Shown here one piece after another: positions 27,713-37,002 of a DNA stretch of 64,000 nt. The DNA is taken from NCBI RefSeq assembly GCF_014262665.1, contig NZ_CP046883.1, positions 558,001 to 622,000 of the forward strand, read 5' to 3'. A program made the position numbers and the translations under genes. The notes below the pieces were generated by a model. That model searched no databases, was not told the origin of the DNA, and was given only the letters and a program-made list of their open reading frames with translations. Source of the stretch: Corynebacterium anserum. GTDB taxonomy: Bacteria; Actinomycetota; Actinomycetes; Mycobacteriales; Mycobacteriaceae. How positions within the stretch are numbered: the stretch's first letter is position 1; every line of letters starts with the position of its first letter.

Positions 27713-29743
27713 TCAATCCACGGCGGTTTTTGCCAATCGACGCAGCGCAGCAAGAGCGGTGCTCTGACTGGAAGTTTCCCAAAAATCAGGCATGGACGCT
27801 CGAAGGAAACTCCCATACCGAGCAGTGGCTAGGCGCTGATCCAGTACGGCGACCATGCCGCGGTCGTCAACAGAACGGAGTAAGCGACCTGCTCCTTGCG
27901 CGAGTAAAAGTGCGGCGTGAGTGGCCGAGACCTCCATAAAGCCGTTACGTCCTGCCTTAACCGCAGCTTCCTGACGAGCTTTCATGAGAGGATCATCTGG
28001 GCGGGGGAAGGGCAGACGGTCAATGACCACCAGGCTTAAGCTGGAGCCCGGCACATCAACCCCTTGCCAGAGTCCGAGCGTGCCGAAAAGACAGGTGGAT
28101 GGATTGTCCCGAAATTGCTCCACCAAAGAAGAGAGGGAATCTTCCCCTTGCAGCAAGATGTCATAGGGAACTACGCCACGTAGTTCATCGGCCATCTCTT
28201 CGGCGGCACGACGCGAAGAAAACAATCCCAGAGTTCTTCCTCCCGCGGCATTGATGAGCCGGGCAGTCTCGTCGATGGCCTCTGCAGACAAGCCATCTCG
28301 CCCAGGTTTTGGCAAATGGGTGGCGACGTACAAAATGCCGTGCGTTTTGGAATCAAAGGGTGTCCCCACATCCAAAGTGGTGGCATGGGAGGGCATACCC
28401 CACTGAGCCATCATCACATTGAACCTGCCCCCAAGCGCTAGTGTTGCGGAGGTGAGGATCACTGTGGAGTTGGAGAATAATCGCTGGCGCAGCAAGTCAG
28501 CCACGCTCAAAGGGGCGACGAAAATCTGCTTTCGGCTACTGTCCGAGGAGAGCCAGACTACGTCTTCCCCGAGCAGGTCGTCCGGTCGTTCCGCGGCATT
28601 GGCGGAGGAGGCATCCAGCACCCGCTGGGCAGTATCGTGTAGCTCTTCGGTGGCCGCAATAACGGACTGACGCTCGGCGGCTTGTGCCGGGTCATTGGCA
28701 AATTCCCCCGCCGGGATACTGCTGATTGCGCGATTGACCTTCCACGCGGCATCGCGCAGAGCGGACAGTGGAGTCACTAATCCAGCCGGAACTTCAGTCC
28801 ACCTGCCGATGACCGAGCCTGGGGTGCCTGCGGGAGCCGAATGGGCGATGGCAGAATCCAGCGCCTGTGACCACGCGTCTCCTGCTTCCTCGAGTTCCAC
28901 TCCCGTGTCTTTTGAGCCGATCTTGTTCGCTCGTTTGGCAAGGATAGCCACCGCCGTCGGAGAAAGTTCCGCGGTTGCGGCAGAGGTGATGCGAGGCACC
29001 AGCTCGTGTGCTTCGTCGATCACCACGGTCTCATGTTCAGGGAGAATGGGTGCGTCGGCCATGGCGTCGATGGCTAAGAGCGCATGGTTGGTGACCACAA
29101 TGTCTGCTTGCGCGGCGCGCGCTCGGGCACGCTCCGCGAAGCACTGCTCTCCGAATGGGCAGCGCGTCGCCCCAATGCACTCGCGTGAAGCGACCGATAC
29201 CTGACGCCAAGCCTGATCACTGACACCCTTGTCTAGATTGTCTCGGTCTCCGTCATCGGTCTCATTCGCCCACTCATATAGGCGCTTGACCTGAGCGCCC
29301 GTGCGGGATACCTCCGAAGAAGAAAGAAGTGCCTCTTCTTCAGGATTCATCCCGGATTCGTTGGCAGCCTCTACTGTGGCGCCGTGGATCTTATTCAAAC
29401 ACAGATAATTGTTGCGCCCTTTTAAAATCGCGGATTCCAATGGACGCGGCAATTCGTCCTCGAGAGCCTGCGCCAAACGCGGTAGGTCCCGCTCTACTAA
29501 TTGCCTCTGCAGCGCAATAGTGGCGGTGGATACGATAACCGGGAGATTGCCGTGCATCGCTTGATTGATCGCGGGAATGAGATAGGCCAAAGACTTGCCC
29601 GTGCCCGTGCCCGCTTGCACTGCGAGGTGCTTTTCTTCGGCCATGGCTGCGGATACCGCATCGGCCATTTTTTGTTGCCCGGCACGCGGCGTGCCGTTCA
29701 GGGAATCAACCGCTAGGCTCAGCAGCTGTTGGGTACGGTTCAT
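27713..29743 (-). CDS. dinG: DinG/XPD-family ATP-dependent DNA helicase
   Basis: A superfamily 2 helicase with an iron-sulfur domain. Walker A reads QAGTGTGKSLAYL near residue 45 and the DEAH box VVIDEAHELVPR; four cysteines fit an Fe-S site (NYLCLNK, then RECIGATRCPFGEQC). Later motifs VILTSATLALGG, CLFGTLGLWQGVDVPG and LLAQGAGRLLRS are helicase motifs IV-VI. GGAGGA lies directly before the ATG at 29743; the open frame continues to 29836 and overlaps pncB, which is unlikely. 676 residues. Order dinG-pncB-clpS matches M. tuberculosis Rv1329c-Rv1331. Confidence 0.94.
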   Translation of the reverse strand: MNRTQQLLSLAVDSLNGTPRAGQQKMADAVSAAMAEEKHLAVQAGTGTGKSLAYLIPAINQAMHGNLPVIVSTATIALQRQLVERDLPRLAQALEDELPRPLESAILKGRNNYLCLNKIHGATVEAANESGMNPEEEALLSSSEVSRTGAQVKRLYEWANETDDGDRDNLDKGVSDQAWRQVSVASRECIGATRCPFGEQCFAERARARAAQADIVVTNHALLAIDAMADAPILPEHETVVIDEAHELVPRITSAATAELSPTAVAILAKRANKIGSKDTGVELEEAGDAWSQALDSAIAHSAPAGTPGSVIGRWTEVPAGLVTPLSALRDAAWKVNRAISSIPAGEFANDPAQAAERQSVIAATEELHDTAQRVLDASSANAAERPDDLLGEDVVWLSSDSSRKQIFVAPLSVADLLRQRLFSNSTVILTSATLALGGRFNVMMAQWGMPSHATTLDVGTPFDSKTHGILYVATHLPKPGRDGLSAEAIDETARLINAAGGRTLGLFSSRRAAEEMADELRGVVPYDILLQGEDSLSSLVEQFRDNPSTCLFGTLGLWQGVDVPGSSLSLVVIDRLPFPRPDDPLMKARQEAAVKAGRNGFMEVSATHAALLLAQGAGRLLRSVDDRGMVAVLDQRLATARYGSFLRASMPDFWETSSQSTALAALRRLAKTAVD

Positions 29744-29775
29744 TCCTCCATCATTCTTCCTCTGCGACTGTGACA

Positions 29776-31125
29776 CTACGTGGTGTGGCGCACGGAGAGC
29801 GCTGGTTCGTCTCGGGTGAGAGCTAGACCTTCCCACGGAAGAGTGACCAGCTGTTGTGCGAGGTAATCGCGGGATTCCGTGAGCGCTGGGATTTCTCCGA
29901 CTAGCTCACCATCGCGCACCATAGGGATGGATAGCTGCACGTAGGAATGGTCACCGACTTCTGGCAGATCACCACCGAGCGGATAAGTGACTTCGTCGAT
30001 GGCTGTACCCGTATTGCGGAATATGCGGATTGCGCCTTTGGCACCACCACGTGACTCTTTGCCGCGTGCTCGCTTAGAGACGGGCTGGCCTTCAACTTCG
30101 ACGAGCTTATAAACCAGACCCGCTGTGGGGGCACCGGATCCCGTGACGACGGAGGTACCCACGCCAAAGATGTCCACCGGTTCGGAGCGTAACGCCGCGA
30201 TCGCAAATTCGTCGAGATCCGAAGAGACGACGATTTTGGTGTTCGTCGCTCCGAGGTCGTCGAGTTGGCGTCGAACCTGACGGGAAACGACGCCGAGGTC
30301 ACCGGAGTCAATACGTACAGCGCCTAATTCCGAGCCTGCCACGTCGATGGCGGTTGCAACGCCTTGAGTGATGTCGTAGGTGTCCACCAGTAACGTGGTG
30401 CCTTGTCCGTGAGCTTCTACCTGGGCGCGGAAGGCACTGGCCTCATCGGGGGAGCCGTCGGGATGTGTGTGCAAGAGAGTCCATGCATGCGCGGCAGTTC
30501 CGGTGGATGGAATGCCATAGCGTTTAGCGGCCTCGAGGTTACTGGTGGCATCGAATCCGGCGAGATAGGCGGCGCGAGCCGCAGTGACAGCGGCGTACTC
30601 GTGGGTACGGCGAGATCCCATCTCTATGATCGAACGGCCGGCGGCGGCAGTGACCATACGGGCAGCCGCACTGGCTACGGCGGAATCGGCGTTGAGAATA
30701 GACAGCACGACCGTTTCCAGGATCACGCATTCAGCAAACGTTCCCCGTACGGTGAGGATTGGCGAGTTCGGGAAGTACAGCTCACCTTCGCGGTAACCGT
30801 CAATGTCGCCGGTGAAGCGGTAATTGCGCAGATAGTCGATGGTCTCGGGGGAGAGGAAGTCCAGCTCAGCGAGTTGTTCTTCGGTGAAGACGAAATCTCG
30901 GATGGCGCAGAGAACACGAGGTATACCAGCCACTACACCGTAGCGGCGTTCATTCGGCAGACGCCGGGTGAAGACTTCAAAGGCGCACGTGCGGTGAGCA
31001 GTGCCATCTTTGAGCGCGGCCTCAAGCATGGTCAGCTCGTATTTGTCGGTGAGCAGTGCAGAGGAACGATTGCCTGCATGGCGGTTCTGCAGCTCGGTGG
31101 TATCTGGTGTAGTCACCCGATACAT
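29776..31125 (-). CDS. pncB: Nicotinate phosphoribosyltransferase
   Basis: Salvages nicotinate into nicotinate mononucleotide for NAD synthesis. LLTDKYELTMLEAAL at the N-terminus, EVFTRRLPNERRYGV, the phosphorylated-histidine region GTAAHAWTLLH, LLVDTYDITQGV, AVRIDSGDLG and FGVGTSVVTGSGAPT are standard blocks. 449 residues, normal for the family. The ATG at 31125 lacks a clear ribosome site and a GTG four codons later is possible. It is divergent from clpS with a 49-bp spacer and followed at 32 bp by dinG on the same strand. Confidence 0.95.
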   Translation of the reverse strand: MYRVTTPDTTELQNRHAGNRSSALLTDKYELTMLEAALKDGTAHRTCAFEVFTRRLPNERRYGVVAGIPRVLCAIRDFVFTEEQLAELDFLSPETIDYLRNYRFTGDIDGYREGELYFPNSPILTVRGTFAECVILETVVLSILNADSAVASAAARMVTAAAGRSIIEMGSRRTHEYAAVTAARAAYLAGFDATSNLEAAKRYGIPSTGTAAHAWTLLHTHPDGSPDEASAFRAQVEAHGQGTTLLVDTYDITQGVATAIDVAGSELGAVRIDSGDLGVVSRQVRRQLDDLGATNTKIVVSSDLDEFAIAALRSEPVDIFGVGTSVVTGSGAPTAGLVYKLVEVEGQPVSKRARGKESRGGAKGAIRIFRNTGTAIDEVTYPLGGDLPEVGDHSYVQLSIPMVRDGELVGEIPALTESRDYLAQQLVTLPWEGLALTRDEPALSVRHTT

Positions 31126-31174
31126 CGTAGTCGGGACGGGGCAGATTGTGTGCGCGGACGGTATCCTTTAGAAC

Positions 31175-31480
31175 ATGACGTCACCTGCAGCCCCTACAGC
31201 AACACCCGTTGAGGAAAAGGTTCCTGACATGGTCACGGATGCCAATTTACCGTGGCTGTGCATTTGTTGGGATGATCCCGTGAACCTCATGAGTTACGTA
31301 ACCTATGTTTTTCAAACCACCTTGGGCTATTCGCGTAAGAAGGCCACGGAATTGATGATGAAGGTACACACTGAAGGAAAAGCCGTGGTCAGCTCCGGTG
31401 AGCGCGACAAAGTTGAGGTTGATGTGAAAAAGCTCCAGATGGCCGGTCTGTGGGCAACCATGCAGCGTTCGGATGGCTAA
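31175..31480 (+). CDS. clpS: ClpS adaptor protein
   Basis: Binds the ClpA/ClpC N-domain and delivers N-degron substrates to the Clp protease. [20 protein letters not shown] is the conserved N-degron-binding patch, and [21 protein letters not shown] and [10 protein letters not shown] complete the fold. 101 residues, the typical actinobacterial length. First gene of a plus-strand run with DUF2017 30 bp downstream. Confidence 0.95.
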   Translation: MTSPAAPTATPVEEKVPDMVTDANLPWLCICWDDPVNLMSYVTYVFQTTLGYSRKKATELMMKVHTEGKAVVSSGERDKVEVDVKKLQMAGLWATMQRSDG

Positions 31481-31510
31481 AACTAGGAAGGGAAGCGTCG
31501 AGGTTTAGTC

Positions 31511-32092
31511 ATGGATGCATGGACCAAGAAGAAAAGCATGATGCGAGGTACCCGCTACATCACGCGCCTGGAACCGCTGGAACGGGAGATGCTGGGTGAT
31601 AGTGCGTCGTTGGTGGCCAACCAGCTGATGGAGCGAGTGCGTACCGCACCAAAAGATGAGTTGGCTGAAATGACAGGAATGCCTTCCGGTCACGCGGAAG
31701 CGCCGGATAATCCAGCGCTGGCGCGCCTGCTGCCTAGCTATTTCGCAGATGGCGCTGAGGAGGTGGAGGGAGATGCTGCCCTCATGCGCCAACTTAACGA
31801 GACCGATATCATCCGTCAGAAGTTGCTGAACTTGCGGGTGCTGTGCGATGTTCTCGGCCCGGATGGTTCCGTGAATATTTCTCTCACTGAGTCGGAAGCA
31901 GCGATGTGGACAAATGCTCTGGCAGACATTCGCTCTTATCACTATGAACAGCTCAAACAGCTCATCGCTGAGAAGGGTGAAGATGCCGAGCAAGTAATTC
32001 AAGCTAATCAGTACATGGATTGGCTGGGTAGCCATTTAGATTCGCTCATGTATGCGATGATGGGCGACCTTGACCTCAACGACTTGGAATAA
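31511..32092 (+). CDS. DUF2017 family protein
   Basis: A 193-residue, largely helical, acidic protein conserved next to clpS in actinobacteria (Rv1332 in M. tuberculosis). Recognisable segments are LEPLEREMLGDSASLV near the start and NLRVLCDVLGPDGSVNISLT with ANQYMDWLGSHLDSL near the end. Function is unknown; constant linkage to clpS and the P1 peptidase gene suggests a link with protein turnover, which is inference. Confidence 0.88.
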   Translation: MDAWTKKKSMMRGTRYITRLEPLEREMLGDSASLVANQLMERVRTAPKDELAEMTGMPSGHAEAPDNPALARLLPSYFADGAEEVEGDAALMRQLNETDIIRQKLLNLRVLCDVLGPDGSVNISLTESEAAMWTNALADIRSYHYEQLKQLIAEKGEDAEQVIQANQYMDWLGSHLDSLMYAMMGDLDLNDLE

Positions 32093-32152
32093 GTGTTCAC
32101 CCGTGTCGAGTAGTGGGCAGTTATGAGAATGCGAGTAACGGAAGACTAGCTG

Positions 32153-33316
32153 ATGTCCTTGGAGCTTTTCGGTTGTAGACCCGGTCCGCATAATGCCTTG
32201 ATGGATGTGCGCGGGTTGGGCGTGGGTCATGCGACGTGTGAGGACGGTTCCGGTGATTCCGGTGTTAGCGTCATAGTCGCGCCGGGCGGCGCGGTGGCTG
32301 GTGTGGATGTGCGCGGTGGCGGGCCGGGTACGCGCGAGACGGATCTTCTCAACCCGGAGAATACTGTGGATGCCATTCACGCCGTCGCTTTGTGCGGAGG
32401 CTCGGCCTTTGGTCTCGACGCCACATCGGGTGTCATGGCGGTACTCGAGAAACACGGCATTGGGTTCCCCGTACTGGGCGATAGCGCTCCCGATAAGAAA
32501 ATCCCCATTGTTTCCGCGGCGGTGATTTTTGATCTGCTGTTGGGACGTTGGGATTCGCGGCCGGATATGACCACGGGTGCACACGCCACGCGAGCGGCAC
32601 TGCGGGCGCTGGCGCTCGCGGAAGGCGATGAGGAGGATGACCAACCTTATTCTTCGGACAATATAGGAGCGGGGCGTGGCGCGTCTGCTGGCGCTCTGAA
32701 AGGAGGCTTTGGGCAGGCCAGCGCTGTTTTCCCAGCTGGCACCCTATTGGCTGGCACTACGGTGTCCGCAGCCGTGGTGGTGAATCCGCAGGGCGGTGTT
32801 GTTAATCCGGCTAATGGTGTGCCGTGGGGCGTGGCTGCGGAATTAGAGGGGGAATTCGCCGCGTGTCCCCAGACTCGGTTGGAGGAGGCCGTAGTGGAAC
32901 GCCTGCGCACGATGAATCTGTGGGGGACTAAGATCGCCCCACAGATGGTGGGGGTGGCGTCGGATGAGAGTGAGTCCACACCCCACAGTGCTACGAGTCT
33001 GAATACCACTATTGGAGTAGTGGCTACCGACGCCACACTGACCAAGGCGCAAGCAAAGCGCCTGGCGTTGGCCGCTCACGATGGTCTCGCTCGCGCGATT
33101 CGCCCGGCGCACATGCCCATGGACGGTGATACGCTGTTCGGCCTGTCCACAGGGTCTGACGCACAGCCGGTGAATCCGGTAGAACTGTCAATGCTTTCAG
33201 CCGTAGGTGCTAACTGTGTGGAGCGAGCGATTGTTCACGCTGTTCTCGCGGCAGAAAGCGCCTTTGGCGTCCCCTCATACCGTGAATTGATCGATCGTAC
33301 TAGCAACACGGAGTAG
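32153..33316 (+). CDS. P1 family (DmpA-type) self-processing peptidase
   Basis: A member of the P1/S58 family of autocatalytically cleaved N-terminal-nucleophile hydrolases, orthologous in position to M. tuberculosis Rv1333. The N-terminus NALMDVRGLGVGHAT, the block GPGTRETDLLNP, HAVALCGGSAFGLDATSGVM, and the processing region NIGAGRGASAGALKGGFGQAS are visible. 387 residues is full length. In mycobacteria mec, cysO and cysM follow this gene; here the rhomboid gene follows after nine bases. Its natural substrate is not known. Confidence 0.9.
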   Translation: MSLELFGCRPGPHNALMDVRGLGVGHATCEDGSGDSGVSVIVAPGGAVAGVDVRGGGPGTRETDLLNPENTVDAIHAVALCGGSAFGLDATSGVMAVLEKHGIGFPVLGDSAPDKKIPIVSAAVIFDLLLGRWDSRPDMTTGAHATRAALRALALAEGDEEDDQPYSSDNIGAGRGASAGALKGGFGQASAVFPAGTLLAGTTVSAAVVVNPQGGVVNPANGVPWGVAAELEGEFAACPQTRLEEAVVERLRTMNLWGTKIAPQMVGVASDESESTPHSATSLNTTIGVVATDATLTKAQAKRLALAAHDGLARAIRPAHMPMDGDTLFGLSTGSDAQPVNPVELSMLSAVGANCVERAIVHAVLAAESAFGVPSYRELIDRTSNTE

Positions 33317-33325
33317 CAACGTCGC

Positions 33326-34012
33326 GTGTATAACCAGCCCTATGATTCTCAGCCATTTAATCAGCGCCCTGGTCGACGAGGCGCTCCCAGAATAACTGGG
33401 CAAGCCGATATGGCAGGTCGGGGTAGGCGGAACCAGCCTCTTATGGTGACCCGCGCAGGTACGCGCATGATGTCCGCGTTGAGCACTACCGTCACGTTTT
33501 TAGTCCTCATTTGGGCCGTGCAGATCGTCAATGCGCTGTCTGGTTACCGGCTTACTGCCTTTGGTATTCGTCCGCATGACGTGGAGGGAATCTGGGGCAT
33601 CATGTTCGCCCCATTTATTCATGCTAGTTTTGCCCACCTCATAGCGAATACTGTGGTGGCGGCGATTTTGCTGTTCATCGTGGCGTTATCGGGAAGCGGG
33701 GCTGTGGTTGTCAGCACTGTCATGAGCATGCTCGTGGGCGGCTTTGGGGTGTGGTTCTTCGCCCAGCCGTATTCGGTGCATGTCGGCTCGTCAATCCTCA
33801 TTTATGGTTGGCTCGCGTTCCTGGTGACTCGTGGCTTTTTTACGGGAAGAATCGGTCAGATTCTGGTGGGGATCGTTGTGGCGTGCGTCTACGGCGGTAT
33901 GCTCTGGGGCGTTTTACCAGGGCAGTCGGGGATCAGTTGGCAAGGGCACCTTTTTGGAGCGCTAGGGGGCCTTATGGCCGGATGGATGAGTTCCGGGTCG
34001 CGTTCTCATTGA
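33326..34012 (+). CDS. Rhomboid family intramembrane serine protease
   Basis: An integral membrane protease-fold protein matching Rv1337 by position. After a 40-residue basic N-terminus there are about six membrane helices: HASFAHLIANTVVA gives the oxyanion His and Asn, HVGSSILIYGWLAFLV the serine loop and WQGHLFGALGG the catalytic His. The usual GASG serine loop reads GSSI, so the glycine after the serine is lost while Ser and His remain. GTG start at 33326. Substrates are unknown. Confidence 0.88.
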   Translation: MYNQPYDSQPFNQRPGRRGAPRITGQADMAGRGRRNQPLMVTRAGTRMMSALSTTVTFLVLIWAVQIVNALSGYRLTAFGIRPHDVEGIWGIMFAPFIHASFAHLIANTVVAAILLFIVALSGSGAVVVSTVMSMLVGGFGVWFFAQPYSVHVGSSILIYGWLAFLVTRGFFTGRIGQILVGIVVACVYGGMLWGVLPGQSGISWQGHLFGALGGLMAGWMSSGSRSH

Positions 34013-34096
34013 TATATTCTCGGCGCCAAGTCTGCCTGGCATGATGGCAATAGAGCCTCGTTCAGCAGGGACGGGAGATGCATCAGTGACGAACCC

Positions 34097-35134
34097 ATGA
34101 GTGATAGAACCGTGACAAGGAATATGGATTACGCACTACATGATGAACGCGAAGAGCCTGTGAGTGATGAGCTGTCTGAGACACTACAACCGCAGCTAGT
34201 TGATGTCACCGACGCGGCTCAGGAGGCCGGTGCGATGGCGAAAGGCCTAAGCGATGCGTTGCCTGAAGACTCTATTGACGTGTCGGTAGGGGCTGTGGCC
34301 GATGTGTCGGGGAGTTCTTATAACAACGCCCCGATTGGCATGTTTGACTCAGGGGTGGGTGGCCTGACAGTGGCTCGCACTGTGGTGGATCAGCTACCTC
34401 ATGAGTCCATCATTTACATTGGCGATACCGCAAACGCCCCCTATGGTGATAAGCCGCTGGAACAGGTGCGCCAATGTGCTGCTGCCGTGGCGGATGAACT
34501 GGTGGACCGCGGCTGCAAGATGATCGTTGTGGCTTGCAATTCTGCCTCGGCTGCGTTTATCGATTATGCGCGTGAGCATTACGACATTCCGGTCGTCGAA
34601 GTCATCCTGCCAGCTGTGCGGCGAGCAACAGCAGCCACCCGTAACGGAAAGGTAGGAGTGATTGGAACGGCGGCGACTGTGGAGTCCGGAGCCTATGCCC
34701 GTACTTTCGAAAAGCACGCAGGTGAAGGGGTGGAAGTCTATCAACAAGCGTGCCCGTTGTTCGTTCCTTTCGTGGAACGGGGCATCACTACAGGACGCCA
34801 AATCTTGGGCATTACTGAGAACTATTTAGAATCATTAAAAGACGCAGATGTGGACACCGTAGTACTGGGATGCACTCACTATCCGTTGTTGAGTGGAGTG
34901 GTTCAGTTGGTGATGGGGGACAATGTGACGCTGGTGTCTTCCGCGGAGGAGACAGCAAAAACTGTGTATCGGCTGCTTAGCGAATCAGGTCAATTGGCTG
35001 ATACCGACCCGCAGCGTTCCGTCAGACTTAGCTTCGAATCAACGGGAGACCCCGCACGTTTTGCTTCTCTCGCAACTCGGTTTTTGGGACCCGCTATTAC
35101 TTCGGTGTCTCATATTCCAGAAATCTTGCGTTAG
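34097..35134 (+). CDS. murI: Glutamate racemase
   Basis: Makes D-glutamate for peptidoglycan. The core is complete: [15 protein letters not shown] with the catalytic Asp/Ser loop, [28 protein letters not shown] with the first catalytic Cys and [12 protein letters not shown] with the second. The core begins only near residue 79; before it lies an acidic, low-complexity extension (rich in Glu, Asp, Ala, Val) not seen in usual 265-285 residue racemases. The ATG at 34097 was taken because the frame is open and has GGGAG upstream, but in-frame GTG codons near residue 66-70 could be the real start. Confidence 0.93.
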   Translation: MSDRTVTRNMDYALHDEREEPVSDELSETLQPQLVDVTDAAQEAGAMAKGLSDALPEDSIDVSVGAVADVSGSSYNNAPIGMFDSGVGGLTVARTVVDQLPHESIIYIGDTANAPYGDKPLEQVRQCAAAVADELVDRGCKMIVVACNSASAAFIDYAREHYDIPVVEVILPAVRRATAATRNGKVGVIGTAATVESGAYARTFEKHAGEGVEVYQQACPLFVPFVERGITTGRQILGITENYLESLKDADVDTVVLGCTHYPLLSGVVQLVMGDNVTLVSSAEETAKTVYRLLSESGQLADTDPQRSVRLSFESTGDPARFASLATRFLGPAITSVSHIPEILR

Positions 35135-35249
35135 ACCAGATAAGATTTGAAGGCAAAACATTCGTTGCGATGCGTGTCGCTGAGGTTACTACTGAAGCGG
35201 TGTGTGAGAACGTGAGAAATCTAGCATTCCTACCGGCGATGTGAGATTA

Positions 35250-35284
35250 CCTAAAATCTTCGTCGCCTAGGGGTGAATTTTAGG
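35250..35284 (+). terminator. Inverted repeat after murI
   Basis: cctaaaat and attttagg form an eight-pair stem around a 19-base loop. It lies 24 bases before the next gene and lacks a T run; it could be a weak terminator or part of the leader. Confidence 0.3.
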
Positions 35285-35308
35285 CTTCTCGTGGGAAAAT
35301 AAACATCT

Positions 35309-36106
35309 ATGGAACTGATTGTCTTGGGCTGTTCAGGAAGCGTTGCAGGGCCGGAATCTGCAGCATCGGGGTACTTCCTGCGTGGAAGTTCAGGGGAAAA
35401 CGTCCTTCTTGACATGGGGCCAGGAGTTTTGGCTGCCATCCAGCGCACGCCAGAGGTAGATCCTTCTCAATGCCATGTGATTTTTTCGCACATGCATGCG
35501 GATCACTGCTTGGATTTTCCATCGCTCCTCGTGTGGCGTCGGTACCATCCCACAGCCCCCGCCACGGTGAGGCACAAACTCATCGGACCCCAAATGGCGC
35601 AGATTCACCTGCAACGCGCGGGCGGCGATTACCCCGATCAGCCAGACAACATCGAGGACACGTTCGATGTGCTTGTTCATCAGGTGGGCGAGGGGGACTT
35701 CGACGCCACCATATGGCCTGTCTACGAGGTGGGAGAACTTCGGGTATTTTCCGCTCCGGCCGTACACACCACAGAGAGCTACCTCACCAGAATCCAGGAT
35801 TCTGATGGAACCAGCATTGTCTACACCGGTGATACCGCTCCGACCGATGTGTTGCCACGATTCGCACGAGGTGCCGATCTTTTGGTGTGCGAGGCGACGT
35901 GGGGAGAATGCGGGGGTGATAAGCCAGAAGGCATGCACATGGCTGGTTGCGATGCTGGCAAGGCAGCCCGGGAAGCAGGAGTGAAGACCCTGCTGTTGAC
36001 CCACATCCCACCATGGGGAGATGAAGAGGCGACGTTCCGGGGAGCCCGTTCGGAATTCGAAGGGGAGATTCTTATAGCGAAGTCCGGGATGAAGCTCATC
36101 TTCTAA
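35309..36106 (+). CDS. Metallo-beta-lactamase-fold phosphodiesterase (Rv1339-like)
   Basis: A metal-dependent hydrolase with the signature HMHADHCLDF (HxHxDH), a later His in PAVHTTESYL, the aspartate in YTGDTAP and the final ligand His in LLLTHIPPWG. 265 residues, start MELIVLGCSGSVAGPESA. The mycobacterial ortholog Rv1339, also between murI and rph, has been described as an atypical cyclic-nucleotide phosphodiesterase affecting cAMP. By homology and position this protein may lower cyclic nucleotide levels; corynebacteria depend on the cAMP receptor GlxR. Confidence 0.88.
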   Translation: MELIVLGCSGSVAGPESAASGYFLRGSSGENVLLDMGPGVLAAIQRTPEVDPSQCHVIFSHMHADHCLDFPSLLVWRRYHPTAPATVRHKLIGPQMAQIHLQRAGGDYPDQPDNIEDTFDVLVHQVGEGDFDATIWPVYEVGELRVFSAPAVHTTESYLTRIQDSDGTSIVYTGDTAPTDVLPRFARGADLLVCEATWGECGGDKPEGMHMAGCDAGKAAREAGVKTLLLTHIPPWGDEEATFRGARSEFEGEILIAKSGMKLIF

Positions 36107-36177
36107 AAGACAGGCTGGGCTCATTATTCGACAGACAAGTCCCCCGCAAACGGGTCCCTTCCTAGACGGTTATCTGT

Positions 36178-36203
36178 AGACAGCTTTCTTAGACAGCTTT
36201 CTT
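36178..36203. repeat. Perfect 13-bp tandem duplication upstream of rph
   Basis: agacagctttctt occurs twice without a gap (36178-36190, 36191-36203). Confidence 0.9.
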
Positions 36204-36211
36204 TGTTAGAT

Positions 36212-36240
36212 AGCTCCCCGCAACGAGGAGTCGGGGAGCT
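36212..36240 (+). terminator. Strong hairpin just before rph
   Basis: agctccccg, an 11-base loop and cggggagct make a perfect nine-pair stem ending 16 bases before the rph ATG. It may end the phosphodiesterase transcript or act in the rph leader; the T run is missing. Confidence 0.45.
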
Positions 36241-36255
36241 TGTAAGCTGGCGAAT

Positions 36256-37002
36256 ATGGCTAAAGAAACCTCTTTCACCCGCGCGGATGGACGCGCAACT
36301 AATGAATTACGCCCAGTACGCATCACTCGCGGTTTCACCACCAACCCGGCTGGATCCGTTCTGGTGGAGTTCGGTAACACCCGGGTAATGTGCACCGCCT
36401 CCGTCGAGTTTGGGGTACCACGCTTTAAGAAGGATTCTGGGGAGGGGTGGCTCACTGCAGAATATTCGATGTTGCCTTCTGCCACCCATGAGCGCATGCC
36501 TCGCGAATCTATGCGTGGCAAGGTGAAGGGACGCACTCATGAGATCTCTCGTCTCGTGGGGCGTGCCTTGAGGGCCGCAGTGGATCTGACGGAGTTGGGG
36601 GAGAACACCATTGCTATTGACTGTGACGTATTGCAAGCAGACGGCGGAACTCGCACGGCGGCAATCACTGGGGCATATGTCGCTTTGGCGGATGCATTGG
36701 CCTATCTGCAAAAGGAAGGAGTAGTGCCGGGGCATCCGTTACGTAAGCCTGTGGCGGCTGTCTCCGTGGGCATTATTGACGGTGTTGCTTGTTTGGATTT
36801 GCCGTATGAGGAGGATTCCCGTGCGGACGTGGATATGAATGTTGTCATGACAGAAGAAGGCCGGTTCGTGGAAATCCAAGGAACGGGTGAACATAGTGAA
36901 TTCACCCGTGAGGAACTTAATGACATGCTGGCCCTAGCAGAGGAAGGGTTGCAACAGCTTATTGCTGTGCAGAAAGCGGTATTGAAGGAGAGCCTGGACT
37001 AA
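36256..37002 (+). CDS. rph: Ribonuclease PH
   Basis: A phosphate-dependent 3'-5' exoribonuclease trimming tRNA 3' ends. [37 protein letters not shown], the RNA-binding [20 protein letters not shown] and the phosphate-binding [19 protein letters not shown] are all present, with [19 protein letters not shown] near the end. 248 residues, normal length. Its stop overlaps the rdgB start by one base (TAATG), so the two are translationally linked, as in mycobacteria (Rv1340-Rv1341). Confidence 0.97.
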   Translation: MAKETSFTRADGRATNELRPVRITRGFTTNPAGSVLVEFGNTRVMCTASVEFGVPRFKKDSGEGWLTAEYSMLPSATHERMPRESMRGKVKGRTHEISRLVGRALRAAVDLTELGENTIAIDCDVLQADGGTRTAAITGAYVALADALAYLQKEGVVPGHPLRKPVAAVSVGIIDGVACLDLPYEEDSRADVDMNVVMTEEGRFVEIQGTGEHSEFTREELNDMLALAEEGLQQLIAVQKAVLKESLD

